A DNA stretch of 6,549 nucleotides from an uncultured Chloroflexota bacterium (GCA_937860285.1 CALMBS010000056.1:1-6549); one strand, 5' to 3'; shown: positions 1-5,858, counted from the first letter of the stretch. The notes: generated from the sequence alone by a model not told the origin. Program-made: numbers and translations.

Positions 1-1
1 G

Positions 2-40
2 GCCAGCCAGGACTCCGCAATCACCGCCGCGGGCGACTAG
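2..40 (+). CDS. 3' end of an upstream gene (partial, 12 codons)
   Basis: In frame 2 the window opens with codons reading ASQDSAITAAGD and ends at a TAG at 38-40. Only the last twelve residues are present, so no family can be named. Support comes from context: the stop is followed 15 bases later by a long GC-rich hairpin of the type that ends a transcription unit, and then by a new promoter for the next gene. A chance open frame of this length is easily possible in such GC-rich DNA, so the call is tentative. Confidence 0.35.
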   Translation, partial: ASQDSAITAAGD

Positions 41-55
41 CATCCCAGTGGTGCG

Positions 56-102
56 CGGGCCCCGGATCGTGCTGGCGCGCACGTCCGGGGCCCGGCCCTT
101 TC
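56..102 (+). terminator. Long GC hairpin, probable intrinsic terminator
   Basis: Bases 56-66 (CGGGCCCCGGA) pair perfectly with 84-94 (TCCGGGGCCCG). The stem continues inward as CGTGC (68-72) with GCACG (79-83), leaving one bulged T at 67 and a six-base loop. The total is 16 pairs with a single bulge. The trailing T run is weak (CCCTTT, 96-101), so termination may depend partly on the very stable stem. It sits between the presumed upstream stop at 40 and the promoter at 124. Because it is nearly symmetrical it could also act on the other strand. Confidence 0.5.
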
Positions 103-118
103 TGGCGGCCCTTTCCGG
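93..118 (+). repeat. Tandem 13-bp direct repeat upstream of promoter
   Basis: CGGCCCTTTCTGG (93-105) is followed at once by CGGCCCTTTCCGG (106-118), identical at 12 of 13 positions. It overlaps the tail of the hairpin and ends five bases before the candidate -35 at 124. It could be a binding site for a regulator that recognises direct repeats, or just a small duplication. No protein is identified. Confidence 0.4.
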
Positions 119-123
119 GGGTG

Positions 124-152
124 TTGATTTCTCCCGAGAGGGCTCGTATGCT
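124..152 (+). promoter_or_regulatory. Candidate sigma-70-type promoter for the surface protein
   Basis: TTGATT (124-129) and TATGCT (147-152) are separated by exactly 17 bases, each matching four of six consensus positions. They lie in the only AT-richer patch between the hairpin and the gene. Transcription would begin near 159, giving an untranslated leader of about 80 bases before the ATG at 240. Confidence 0.45.
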
Positions 153-239
153 ATCGAAAAGAACGGCTGACGCCCGCAGCGAACGACGGGTCCTGGCGGG
201 TGTCGGAGACCATTGCCGCCTGAGGGGAGCGGTGAACGC

Positions 240-2732
240 ATGAGCAGCGGATTCGAGCGCATCATCCTGGCCTCTTTCCTCTTCGTGGTCCTGGCCTCAG
301 CGCTGGTGGTCACTGCGGTCCCACCCGCGGCGGCCCGCGCCGAGACGGCGACCTCCTTCGAGTGGACCCGGCAGTGGACCGCCGGGGACGGCGACCCGGT
401 GTGCCTGGCGGTGGACCCGGGCGCCATGTACGCGGCCTGCGAGAACCACCTCCGAAAGTACGACGCCGGCGGCGCCCTGCTGTGGGACCGTGACCTGGAC
501 GATGTGGGAGGGGACGACTACCTGCACCAGGTCACCGCGATCTCGGCCCGCGGCGGCGCCGTCTACCTGGCGGGGTCGGTCTGGTGCGACCCCGAGACCA
601 CGTCCGGTGACTTCTGCGGCGGCTTCATCTGCCGGTACAACGCCAGCGGCGACTGGGCCTGGACCCTCTACCCGGAAAGTGAGATCTACGCCACGGGCGG
701 CTGGGGGGTGTTCGCCGATGCCTCCGGCGTCTACCTGGCCGGGAACTCGTGGTCCTGGGACACGGAGAGCGGCAGCGGCTTCCTGCGCAAGTACGACGCC
801 AGCGGAGGAGACCTGTGGTGGCGGGACCTCGAGCTGGGCACGGTCGACACCTGCTGGGGGGTCTGCGCCGACTCCGAGGGCGTCTACGTGTCGGGCAACG
901 CGCCCCATGAGCTGTCCGATTCCGAAGGGGGCAGGCGCTTTCTGTGCAAGTACGGTGCGGACAACACCTGGTTCTGGACCCGCGAGTATGAGTGGGCCGT
1001 CGACTCGGCGGCCTCTCCGGTATGCGCCGGGTCCGGCGCGATCTACGTGGCGGACGGCGCCTCCGGCGCCTTGCGCCAGTACGATTCCCTGGGCAGCGAG
1101 CTCTGGGCCCGCGACATCGGCGAAGGGGCCAGGGTCCTGGCCCTGGCGATCGATGGCGGCGGCGTCTGCGTGGCCGGATTGGTGTCCGGGGCCATCGCCG
1201 GCCAGACCAGCCAGGGTGGGGACGACGCCTTCGCCGGACGGTATGACGCGGCCGGCAACCAGGTCTGGATCAGGCAGTTCGGCAGCGAGGTGGACGATGC
1301 GGCTACCGCGGTAGCCGGCGCCACTGCGTTGGCCGGCGGGTCCGGGGTCTGCCTGGCCGGCAACACCAGCGGCACCCTGGCGGGCGCGGAGGGAACGGGG
1401 CACGGCTTCGCCGCGCTGCTGTCCTCAAACGCCTACCCGGAGCGGCCGGTGAATGTCTCGCCGGCGGGCGGCGAGAGCGGCGTCAGCGTGACGCCGACGC
1501 TGCAGGGCTCGGCCTTTGCCGATGCCGACGGCGACAGCCATGCCGCCTCGCGGTGGCAGGTGAGGAGCGAGGCCGGGGACTACGACAGCCCCGCCTGGGA
1601 CAGCGGGAGCGCCGCCCCCGCCGCCAGCATCACGGTCCCGGACGGAGCGCTGGCGCACTCCGCGACCTACTACTGGCGGGTGGGCTACCAGGACGGCCGG
1701 GGGCTGTGGTCCAGCTACTCGCTGGAGACGGCCTTCACCACGGCCGACATGGGGGCCGCCGCCCCGGCGGTGGTGACGCTGGCCGCGGAGGGCGTGGGGT
1801 CGAGAGAGGCCACCCTCAAGCTCAGCCTGACCGGGCTGGGGTCTGCGGCGTCGGCGCAGGTGTCCTTCGAGTGGGGCCAGGGGGCGGCCTACGACAACAG
1901 CACCGCCCCGCAGACCATGACCGGCATCGGGACCATGAGCTTCGACCTCAGCGGGCTGACCCCGGCCACGGCCTACCACTTCCGCGCGAAGGCCGAGGGG
2001 AACGTGACGGCCTACGGCGGCGACCTGACCTTCACCACCCTGTCCGCCGAGGCCACCCCGCCGGCGGTGAGCACCGGGGAGGCCACGGCCGTCACCGGGA
2101 GCTCGGCCCGCCTGGCCGGCGAGCTGACCTCGCCGGGCACGGCCGGCAGCGTCACTGCCGGTTTCGTCTGGGGCACCCAACAGGGAGGGCCCTACCCCAA
2201 CGAGACCGCCGGGTCCGCGCTGGCCGCGGCCGGCAGCTTCTCCTTCGACCTCACCGGGCTGGCGTCAGAGACTGCCTTCTACTACCGGGCCCGGGGGGTG
2301 GGGGACGGCACCGGCTACGGCGACGAGAAGAGCTTCACCACCGCCGGCACGGGGCCGGTGCTGGGGACCGTGGCGGCCGACAGCGGCCGGCAGGGCGACG
2401 AGCTGACGGTGAGCATCACCGGGGCCAACCTCAGCGGCGCCAGCGGCGTCGACTTCGGGGCCGGGATCATCGTCGAGGAGTACAGCGTGGTGAGCGACGG
2501 CCAGGTGACGGCCCGGATCGTCATCGGCAACCAGGCGGAGAGCGGGGTGAGGACGGTCACGGTGACCACGCCCTCGGGAACGGGCAGCATCCCCGGCGGT
2601 TTCACGGTGCACGGGACTTCCGCCCGGGTCCGCCTGTGGGTCTACGTGGTGGGGGCCGCCGCCGGGGTGGCGGTGGTGGGCGTGCTGGCGACGTCCCTGG
2701 GTCTGCTGATCAAGCGGCGGCGGGCCAGGTAG
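240..2732 (+). CDS. Exported membrane-anchored surface protein: beta-propeller, FN3 repeats, IPT/TIG domain
   Basis: This encodes an 830-residue type I surface protein. The ATG at 240 is chosen over an in-frame TTG at 213 because a purine-rich ribosome site (GAGGGGAG, 222-229) precedes it and the ATG opens directly into a signal peptide (hydrophobic residues about 8-27, likely cleavage after ARA at 34). Residues about 35-395 hold seven repeats with VYLAG-like strands and RKYDxxGxxxW-type strands, resembling SBBP or PQQ-type propellers. Residues about 399-503 form an FN3-like module (SPAGG start, YYWRV, FTT end). Two further FN3-like modules cover about 507-602 and 607-702, each ending YGxxxxFTT. 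An IPT/TIG module lies at about 704-793. A transmembrane helix (about 798-822) and the tail KRRRAR anchor it in the membrane with the bulk outside. No sortase LPXTG motif is seen. The architecture fits adhesion or ligand binding at the cell surface. No catalytic motif is visible and the specific role is unknown. Confidence 0.9.
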   Translation: MSSGFERIILASFLFVVLASALVVTAVPPAAARAETATSFEWTRQWTAGDGDPVCLAVDPGAMYAACENHLRKYDAGGALLWDRDLDDVGGDDYLHQVTAISARGGAVYLAGSVWCDPETTSGDFCGGFICRYNASGDWAWTLYPESEIYATGGWGVFADASGVYLAGNSWSWDTESGSGFLRKYDASGGDLWWRDLELGTVDTCWGVCADSEGVYVSGNAPHELSDSEGGRRFLCKYGADNTWFWTREYEWAVDSAASPVCAGSGAIYVADGASGALRQYDSLGSELWARDIGEGARVLALAIDGGGVCVAGLVSGAIAGQTSQGGDDAFAGRYDAAGNQVWIRQFGSEVDDAATAVAGATALAGGSGVCLAGNTSGTLAGAEGTGHGFAALLSSNAYPERPVNVSPAGGESGVSVTPTLQGSAFADADGDSHAASRWQVRSEAGDYDSPAWDSGSAAPAASITVPDGALAHSATYYWRVGYQDGRGLWSSYSLETAFTTADMGAAAPAVVTLAAEGVGSREATLKLSLTGLGSAASAQVSFEWGQGAAYDNSTAPQTMTGIGTMSFDLSGLTPATAYHFRAKAEGNVTAYGGDLTFTTLSAEATPPAVSTGEATAVTGSSARLAGELTSPGTAGSVTAGFVWGTQQGGPYPNETAGSALAAAGSFSFDLTGLASETAFYYRARGVGDGTGYGDEKSFTTAGTGPVLGTVAADSGRQGDELTVSITGANLSGASGVDFGAGIIVEEYSVVSDGQVTARIVIGNQAESGVRTVTVTTPSGTGSIPGGFTVHGTSARVRLWVYVVGAAAGVAVVGVLATSLGLLIKRRRAR

Positions 2733-2807
2733 CAGCCGTAGCCGCCGGCTCCGGACCCCGTTCTGCGACAGAGAGGCCGGGGCCATCGGACATTGGCCTT
2801 CGCTATT

Positions 2808-2856
2808 CCCCGGAGATCACCGCCGGGCGTACCCGGCGCTATCCTCCTGTCCGGGG
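2808..2856. terminator. Nested hairpins between convergent genes
   Basis: CGCCGGG (2821-2827) pairs perfectly with CCCGGCG (2832-2838) around a CGTA loop. This sits inside a second perfect arm, CCCCGGA (2808-2814) with TCCGGGG (2850-2856). It lies between the stop of the surface protein (2732) and the stop of the small membrane-protein gene (2883), which face each other, so a two-way terminator is reasonable. Neither strand has a clear T tract, hence modest confidence. I see nothing else in 2733-2882. Confidence 0.35.
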
Positions 2857-2882
2857 TCACCTCGGTCGGTGGGACCTGCCTG

Positions 2883-3080
2883 CTACCGCCGGCCGACCAG
2901 GGCCGACAGGCCCAGCAGGATGCCGCTCACCAGCAGGGTCCACATCACGTCTTTGAAGAAGTAGGCTGCTGCCGCGGTGCCGTCAACATCGCCGTAGGCG
3001 GATGCCTCCAGGATGGCTGCCAGCAGGCCTATCATGGCCGCTATGCCGGCCCCCAGGAAGAGTATCTTTCCAGTTTCCAT
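2883..3080 (-). CDS. Small two-helix membrane protein, 65 residues
   Basis: This is a hypothetical inner-membrane protein that I cannot assign to a family. The frame can be extended upstream to 3161, but the ATG at 3080 is chosen because a strong ribosome site (AAAGGGGG, complement of 3085-3092) sits at normal distance. The extra N-terminal residues (MGETCYHDVRPFGSDRN...) are polar and unlike a conserved protein. Residues about 5-25 (ILFLGAGIAAMIGLLAAIL) form the first transmembrane helix. A short loop with acidic residues follows (YGDVDG, 29-34), then a second hydrophobic stretch (about 46-62, MWTLLVSGILLGLSAL) and a basic end, VGRR. The gene stands alone, convergent with the surface protein and divergent from the zinc-ribbon operon. 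Small proteins of this kind are sometimes membrane-complex subunits, but nothing here shows a partner. Confidence 0.7.
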   Translation of the reverse strand: METGKILFLGAGIAAMIGLLAAILEASAYGDVDGTAAAAYFFKDVMWTLLVSGILLGLSALVGRR

Positions 3081-3140
3081 GTTGCCCCCTTTCGTGGCGG
3101 AATGGCGAAGATTCCGGTCGGACCCGAATGGTCTAACGTC

Positions 3141-3171
3141 ATGGTAGCATGTTTCGCCCACCGGCCGTCAA
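3141..3171 (-). promoter_or_regulatory. Candidate promoter for the small membrane protein
   Basis: Read on the minus strand, TTGACG (3171-3166) is followed after 19 bases by TACCAT (3146-3141). The first matches TTGACA at five of six positions. The second keeps the most conserved TA and final AT of the -10 box. The spacing is slightly long. The leader to the ATG at 3080 would be about 50-55 bases. Confidence 0.35.
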
Positions 3172-3238
3172 CCTCTGCAGCCCGCCGCGGCGGAAGCTCA
3201 CCCGCCTCCGTTTCGGTAACACCCGTTTTGAGGCAAGG

Positions 3239-3264
3239 CGTCAACACATCGCGTCAGCACATCG
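3239..3264 (+). repeat. Tandem 13-bp direct repeat, possible activator site
   Basis: CGTCAACACATCG (3239-3251) and CGTCAGCACATCG (3252-3264) are adjacent copies with one mismatch. The second ends two bases before the candidate -35 hexamer at 3267, where activators recognising direct repeats often bind. A regulator cannot be named from this sequence. Confidence 0.5.
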
Positions 3265-3266
3265 AC

Positions 3267-3295
3267 TTGTCTGGCCGCGCCCGGCGACGTACAAT
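3267..3295 (+). promoter_or_regulatory. Promoter of the zinc-ribbon operon
   Basis: TTGTCT (3267-3272) and TACAAT (3290-3295) are separated by exactly 17 bases. The -10 matches five of six consensus positions and the -35 four of six. This is the best promoter in the window. Transcription should start near 3302, giving a leader of about 24 bases that contains the ribosome site GGGGGAGGAG (3314-3323). Confidence 0.6.
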
Positions 3296-3325
3296 TCAAG
3301 TTGACTTGCTTGCGGGGGAGGAGCT

Positions 3326-3661
3326 ATGCCTGGTTATCAACAGCCTTGCCGCTACTGCAACCAGCTCGTGCCGCCGGACTCTAACGCCTGCCCCGCCTGC
3401 GGCAAGGTGAACCCCGTCGGCCCGCTGCGCTGCCCCAAGTGCCGCTCACCCATCCAGGAGGGCTGGAAGCGGTGCAGCACCTGCGGGCTGGTGCTGGAGG
3501 TGGCCTGTCCCAAGTGCGGCAAGACCACCTTCTTCGGCGACTACTGCTCGCTCTGCGGGGCGCAGATCGCGGTGGTCTGCCCCAACAAGAAGTGCGGGGC
3601 CATCCAGTCGCCGCTGGGCGACAAGTGCATCAAGTGCGGGAAGCCCTTGAAGAAGAAGTAG
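3326..3661 (+). CDS. Four-zinc-ribbon protein, 111 residues
   Basis: This is a small protein built almost entirely of zinc ribbons. Sixteen cysteines fall into eight knuckles: C8/C11 with C22/C25, C36/C39 with C50/C53, C61/C64 with C74/C77, and C85/C90 with C101/C104. All are CxxC except C85/C90 (CPNKKC), so four zinc-binding units are predicted. The series resembles the double-zinc-ribbon (DZANK-type) families, whose members usually act as protein- or nucleic-acid-binding adaptors rather than enzymes. There is no signal peptide or membrane segment, so it should be cytoplasmic. The C-terminus is basic (KPLKKK). The ATG at 3326 follows a near-perfect ribosome site ending three bases upstream. 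It is the first gene of a two-gene operon, with the next ATG 34 bases after its stop. Specific function is unknown. Confidence 0.85.
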   Translation: MPGYQQPCRYCNQLVPPDSNACPACGKVNPVGPLRCPKCRSPIQEGWKRCSTCGLVLEVACPKCGKTTFFGDYCSLCGAQIAVVCPNKKCGAIQSPLGDKCIKCGKPLKKK

Positions 3662-3664
3662 AGA

Positions 3665-3679
3665 GCGCGCGCCGCGCGC
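3665..3679 (+). repeat. Short GC hairpin between the two zinc-ribbon genes
   Basis: GCGCGC (3665-3670) can pair with GCGCGC (3674-3679) around a three-base loop. It lies right after the TAG of the first gene and just before the ribosome site of the second (AGGGAGG, 3683-3689). It might slow ribosomes or RNases between the genes, but alternating GC occurs readily in this DNA. Confidence 0.3.
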
Positions 3680-3695
3680 GGCAGGGAGGCCGGAG

Positions 3696-4367
3696 ATGGC
3701 ATTGCAGCCTTTCACCAGCAATTTCGAGGACAACAGCACCGAGGCCGGGTTCCAGTTCACCTTCTATTGCGACCTCTGCCGCGAGGGGTACAAGACCCGC
3801 TTCATCGAGTGCAAGAGCTACAAGAAGGGGCGGTTCTTCAGGGGGCTGGGGCAACTGGCCAGCGCCGCCGGCTCCATGACCGGCGGCCGGCTGGGCAACC
3901 TGGGGTACGGGCTGGATCGAGGCAGCGACGTCATCTCCGAGCGCTTCCAGGGCATGTCCCCCGAGTGGCACAAGGAGCACGAGCCGGCCTTCGAGCTGGG
4001 CCAGAACGAGGCCAAGGGCCACTTCAAGCGCTGCCCCCGCTGCAAGAAGTACGTCTGCGACAACGACTGGAATGAAGAGGCCGGCCTCTGCATCGAGGAG
4101 GCCCCCCGCGAGAGCACCGAGGTGGCCGCGGCCCGGGCCGAGAAGATGGTAGAGGACATCAAGGCCAAGGCGTCCAGCACCCAGGTCTTCACCGGGACCA
4201 TCGAGCAGAGGACCACCCTGTGCCCCAAGTGCAACAAGCCCGCCGGGGAGGGTAAGTTCTGCAACAACTGCGGCGCCCCGCTCTCCGTGACCAAGTGCCC
4301 CCAGTGCGGGGCGGGCTTCGCCCCCGGCACCCGCTTCTGCGGCGAGTGCGGCTTCAAGGTGGGGTAG
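3696..4367 (+). CDS. Zinc-ribbon protein with N-terminal cysteine module and C-terminal double zinc ribbon
   Basis: This is a 223-residue soluble protein. The N-terminal part (residues 1-135) has FYCDLC (C25, C28), a further C39, a glycine-rich insert (about 45-75, RGLGQLASAAGSMTGG), and then CPRC (C113, C116), C121 and C132 in a CPRCKKYVCDNDWNEEAGLC-like segment. A likely split ribbon uses C25, C28, C113 and C116. A charged helical linker (about 138-172) leads to a C-terminal double zinc ribbon: C176/C179 with C189/C192 and C201/C204 with C215/C218, each ending in a CG turn (NNCGAPL, GECGF). It has no transport or catalytic signature. The start is fixed by AGGGAGG (3683-3689) six bases before the ATG. 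It is second in an operon with the four-ribbon protein and convergent with the PH-like operon. I have the impression of similar uncharacterised zinc-ribbon proteins in Firmicutes and Actinomycetota. A scaffold or adaptor role is inference. Confidence 0.85.
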   Translation: MALQPFTSNFEDNSTEAGFQFTFYCDLCREGYKTRFIECKSYKKGRFFRGLGQLASAAGSMTGGRLGNLGYGLDRGSDVISERFQGMSPEWHKEHEPAFELGQNEAKGHFKRCPRCKKYVCDNDWNEEAGLCIEEAPRESTEVAAARAEKMVEDIKAKASSTQVFTGTIEQRTTLCPKCNKPAGEGKFCNNCGAPLSVTKCPQCGAGFAPGTRFCGECGFKVG

Positions 4368-4370
4368 GGG

Positions 4371-4408
4371 GCGCCGGCGGCGGCCCGGCAGGCCGGCGCA
4401 GCCGGCGC
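4371..4408. terminator. GC inverted repeat between convergent operons
   Basis: GCGCCGGC (4371-4378) is the exact complement of GCCGGCGC, which occurs twice downstream (4392-4399 and 4401-4408). The left arm can therefore form an eight-pair stem with either copy. It fills nearly all of the 43-base gap between the stops at 4367 (plus) and 4411 (minus), as expected for a shared two-way terminator. There is no T tract on either strand, so the stop may be Rho-assisted. Confidence 0.45.
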
Positions 4409-4410
4409 GG

Positions 4411-5847
4411 CTAGTTCGCCCGGGCCAGCAGGGCCCGGATCCCCTGCTGCCACTGCTCGCGTGAGGAGTGGACCACCCGGCCGATGAAGAGCGAGCGCAG
4501 CTCCCGCAGCTCCGGTATCCTCTGCACCGCGAACTGGTACCGGGCGTAGCGAGGCTCCCACATCTGCTCGTCGGTGAGGTACACCGGCTCCCGGCGGAAG
4601 TTGATGGCCAGCAGGCAGCGGTTGATGCGGATGATGGCCTGGTCGACCACAGCCTCCAGCTCCCCGGGAGTCTTCAGCCTGGCGTAGTCCGCGGGCGCGG
4701 CGGCGCGGAAGAGGTAGGTGGCCTTGCCGCTGGCCCCGCCCTCGCCCTCGCCGGACGCGGCCGCCTCCATGGCGAGGGCGTTGCCCGGCTGCTTCGGGTT
4801 GGTGCCGTAGATGGGGGCCAGGAACCACACGTACTCGCCGGTCAGCTCCCCCATCAGGCCGCGCTTGATGCCGATGCACATCCTCTTTTCATCGGCCAGT
4901 GATTTGAGGAAGGCGTACTGGCCCGCCAGCCCGACGGCTTCCAGCTTCTTCTCCAGCCGCGGCCACAGGCCGGGGGAGACCGCCTCTATGTCCAGCCTGC
5001 GGGCGGCCCGGCCCTCCTTCATCAGGCGGGACAGCCGGCGGATGGCGGAGGGGTCCGACGCCGGCAGCAGCTCCTGCAGCGTGGACTGCACCTTCACCGT
5101 CAGGGCGTTCATGGCCCCGGCCAGGTCCCGCTTCCAGGGGTCGAGCTCCTTGCCCATCCGGGAGAAAGCGAAGCTGTCGCCGTACTCCGTCTCCACGGCC
5201 ACCGCGAGCTTCTCCGGCCGCACCCGGGCGATGTCGCTGTAGGGTATGCGGTGCAGGTCGCCCCGGTCGGTGATCACCACCAGGGCGGTCTCGTAGAGCC
5301 GCGGCTCGCAGGTCCCCTTCTCCCGCACCTCCCCGGCGCTGTCGCGGTACACGAAGTCGGCCTCGGCCCCGGCCTTGACCACGCCCTCTTTCATGAGCAT
5401 GTCGGCCAGCAGCATCTCGTTGCGCAGATTCGAGGCGCCGCGGAAGAGGTCCTCCAGCCCCCGCCCCAGCTTCGACAGGGTGAGCTTCTCCTTCGAGGTC
5501 AGGTCCAGCTCGATGGCGTAGCCGGCCCGGGTGATCAGGGATATCTGCCGCAGCGGTATCCGCAGCGCCTCCCCGAACTGGGGCAGGACGGACAGGTTCT
5601 CTTCGTCGAGCTGGGCCTGGGCCGGCCCTCCCGCCGTCTGGCTCCCGTCCTCACCGGACAGCACGTAGTCGGCGGGGAAGGTCATGAGCACCGCCGGCGG
5701 CTTCTTCTCCGCCTCGTCCGGGGGACGAGGCGCGTCGTCCGGGGGACGAGGCGCGTCGTCCTCCGGTCCGGGAGCTTCCTCGGGCTGCGGCCCTGCCTCT
5801 GCGGGCATCTGCCCGGGCCGGGCCTTCTTCTTTCCGTCGTCTTTCAT
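4411..5847 (-). CDS. Conserved-looking cytosolic protein of unknown function with two possible PH-like modules
   Basis: This is a 478-residue soluble protein with no signal peptide or membrane helix and no recognised catalytic motif. Residues 1-52 form a charged, proline-rich and probably disordered head (PEDDAPRPPDDAPRPPDEAEKK) that contains a direct repeat. Residues about 53-150 read as beta strands followed by a helix (LSVLPQFGEALRIPL, ISLI, IELDLTSKEKLTLSKLG, then LEDLFRGASNLRNEML). Residues about 160-250 repeat the plan (TALVVITDRGDLHRIPYSDI, VAVETEYGDSFAFSRMG, then a helix DPWKRDLAGAMNAL). This strand-then-helix pattern resembles tandem PH/GRAM-like folds. Residues about 250-325 are helical. 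The rest is a mixed domain with GLMGELTGEYVWFLAPIYG, INRCLLAINFRREPVYL and a conserved-looking end, FIGRVVHSSREQWQ. The ATG at 5847 has an excellent ribosome site overlapping the stop of the preceding gene, implying coupled translation. The family is unnamed and the fold call is inference. Confidence 0.85.
   Translation of the reverse strand: MKDDGKKKARPGQMPAEAGPQPEEAPGPEDDAPRPPDDAPRPPDEAEKKPPAVLMTFPADYVLSGEDGSQTAGGPAQAQLDEENLSVLPQFGEALRIPLRQISLITRAGYAIELDLTSKEKLTLSKLGRGLEDLFRGASNLRNEMLLADMLMKEGVVKAGAEADFVYRDSAGEVREKGTCEPRLYETALVVITDRGDLHRIPYSDIARVRPEKLAVAVETEYGDSFAFSRMGKELDPWKRDLAGAMNALTVKVQSTLQELLPASDPSAIRRLSRLMKEGRAARRLDIEAVSPGLWPRLEKKLEAVGLAGQYAFLKSLADEKRMCIGIKRGLMGELTGEYVWFLAPIYGTNPKQPGNALAMEAAASGEGEGGASGKATYLFRAAAPADYARLKTPGELEAVVDQAIIRINRCLLAINFRREPVYLTDEQMWEPRYARYQFAVQRIPELRELRSLFIGRVVHSSREQWQQGIRALLARAN
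5714..5761 (-). repeat. In-frame 21-bp tandem repeat in the disordered head of the 478-residue protein
   Basis: Two perfect 21-base copies (5714-5734 and 5735-5755) are followed by six bases of a third (TCGTCC, 5756-5761). Being a multiple of three, each copy adds seven residues (DDAPRPP) to the N-terminal linker, residues about 30-44. Each copy contains TCGTCC-GGG-GGACGA, a perfect hairpin. At 5711-5731 the stem extends to nine pairs around GGG. Such sequences are prone to slippage, so linker length may vary between strains. Confidence 0.85.
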
Positions 5848-5851
5848 TCAA

Positions 5852-5858
5852 TCACCTC
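5852..5858 (-). promoter_or_regulatory. Ribosome-binding site overlapping the upstream stop codon
   Basis: On the minus strand GAGGTGA (5858-5852) is a near-perfect anti-16S match four bases before the ATG at 5847. Its last three bases TGA are the stop codon of the preceding 123-residue gene. Ribosomes ending the first gene would sit on the start site of the second, which indicates translational coupling and fairly fixed relative output of the two proteins. Confidence 0.75.

Noticed and set aside
213..239. TTG start for the surface protein
   Set aside because: The ribosome site at 222-229 lies inside that extension and points to the ATG at 240.
297..1403. Long minus-strand open frame antisense to the propeller region
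   Set aside because: Its product is a low-complexity A/G/P/R/V string without domain features, while the plus strand has a signal peptide and repeat domains. It is a composition shadow.
1553..2956. 467-codon plus-strand frame overlapping the FN3 and TIG region
   Set aside because: Wrong frame of the surface-protein gene, rich in R, G and H, with no start site signal.
3081..3161. N-terminal extension of the small membrane protein to the ATG at 3161
   Set aside because: It has no ribosome site, includes the likely leader, and adds polar residues ahead of a helix that starts well at the ATG at 3080.
3182..3193. 12-base palindrome CCGCCGCGGCGG
   Set aside because: Simple GC palindromes are expected by chance here, and it does not line up with either candidate promoter.
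2793..3410. 205-codon plus-strand frame across the intergenic region and start of the zinc-ribbon gene
   Set aside because: It overlaps the promoter, ribosome site and first codons of a clear zinc-ribbon gene and has no recognisable protein features. The minus-strand membrane protein is better supported in this stretch.
3818..4879. 353-codon minus-strand frame opposite the second zinc-ribbon gene
   Set aside because: It overlaps two well-supported genes in other frames and its product is low-complexity.
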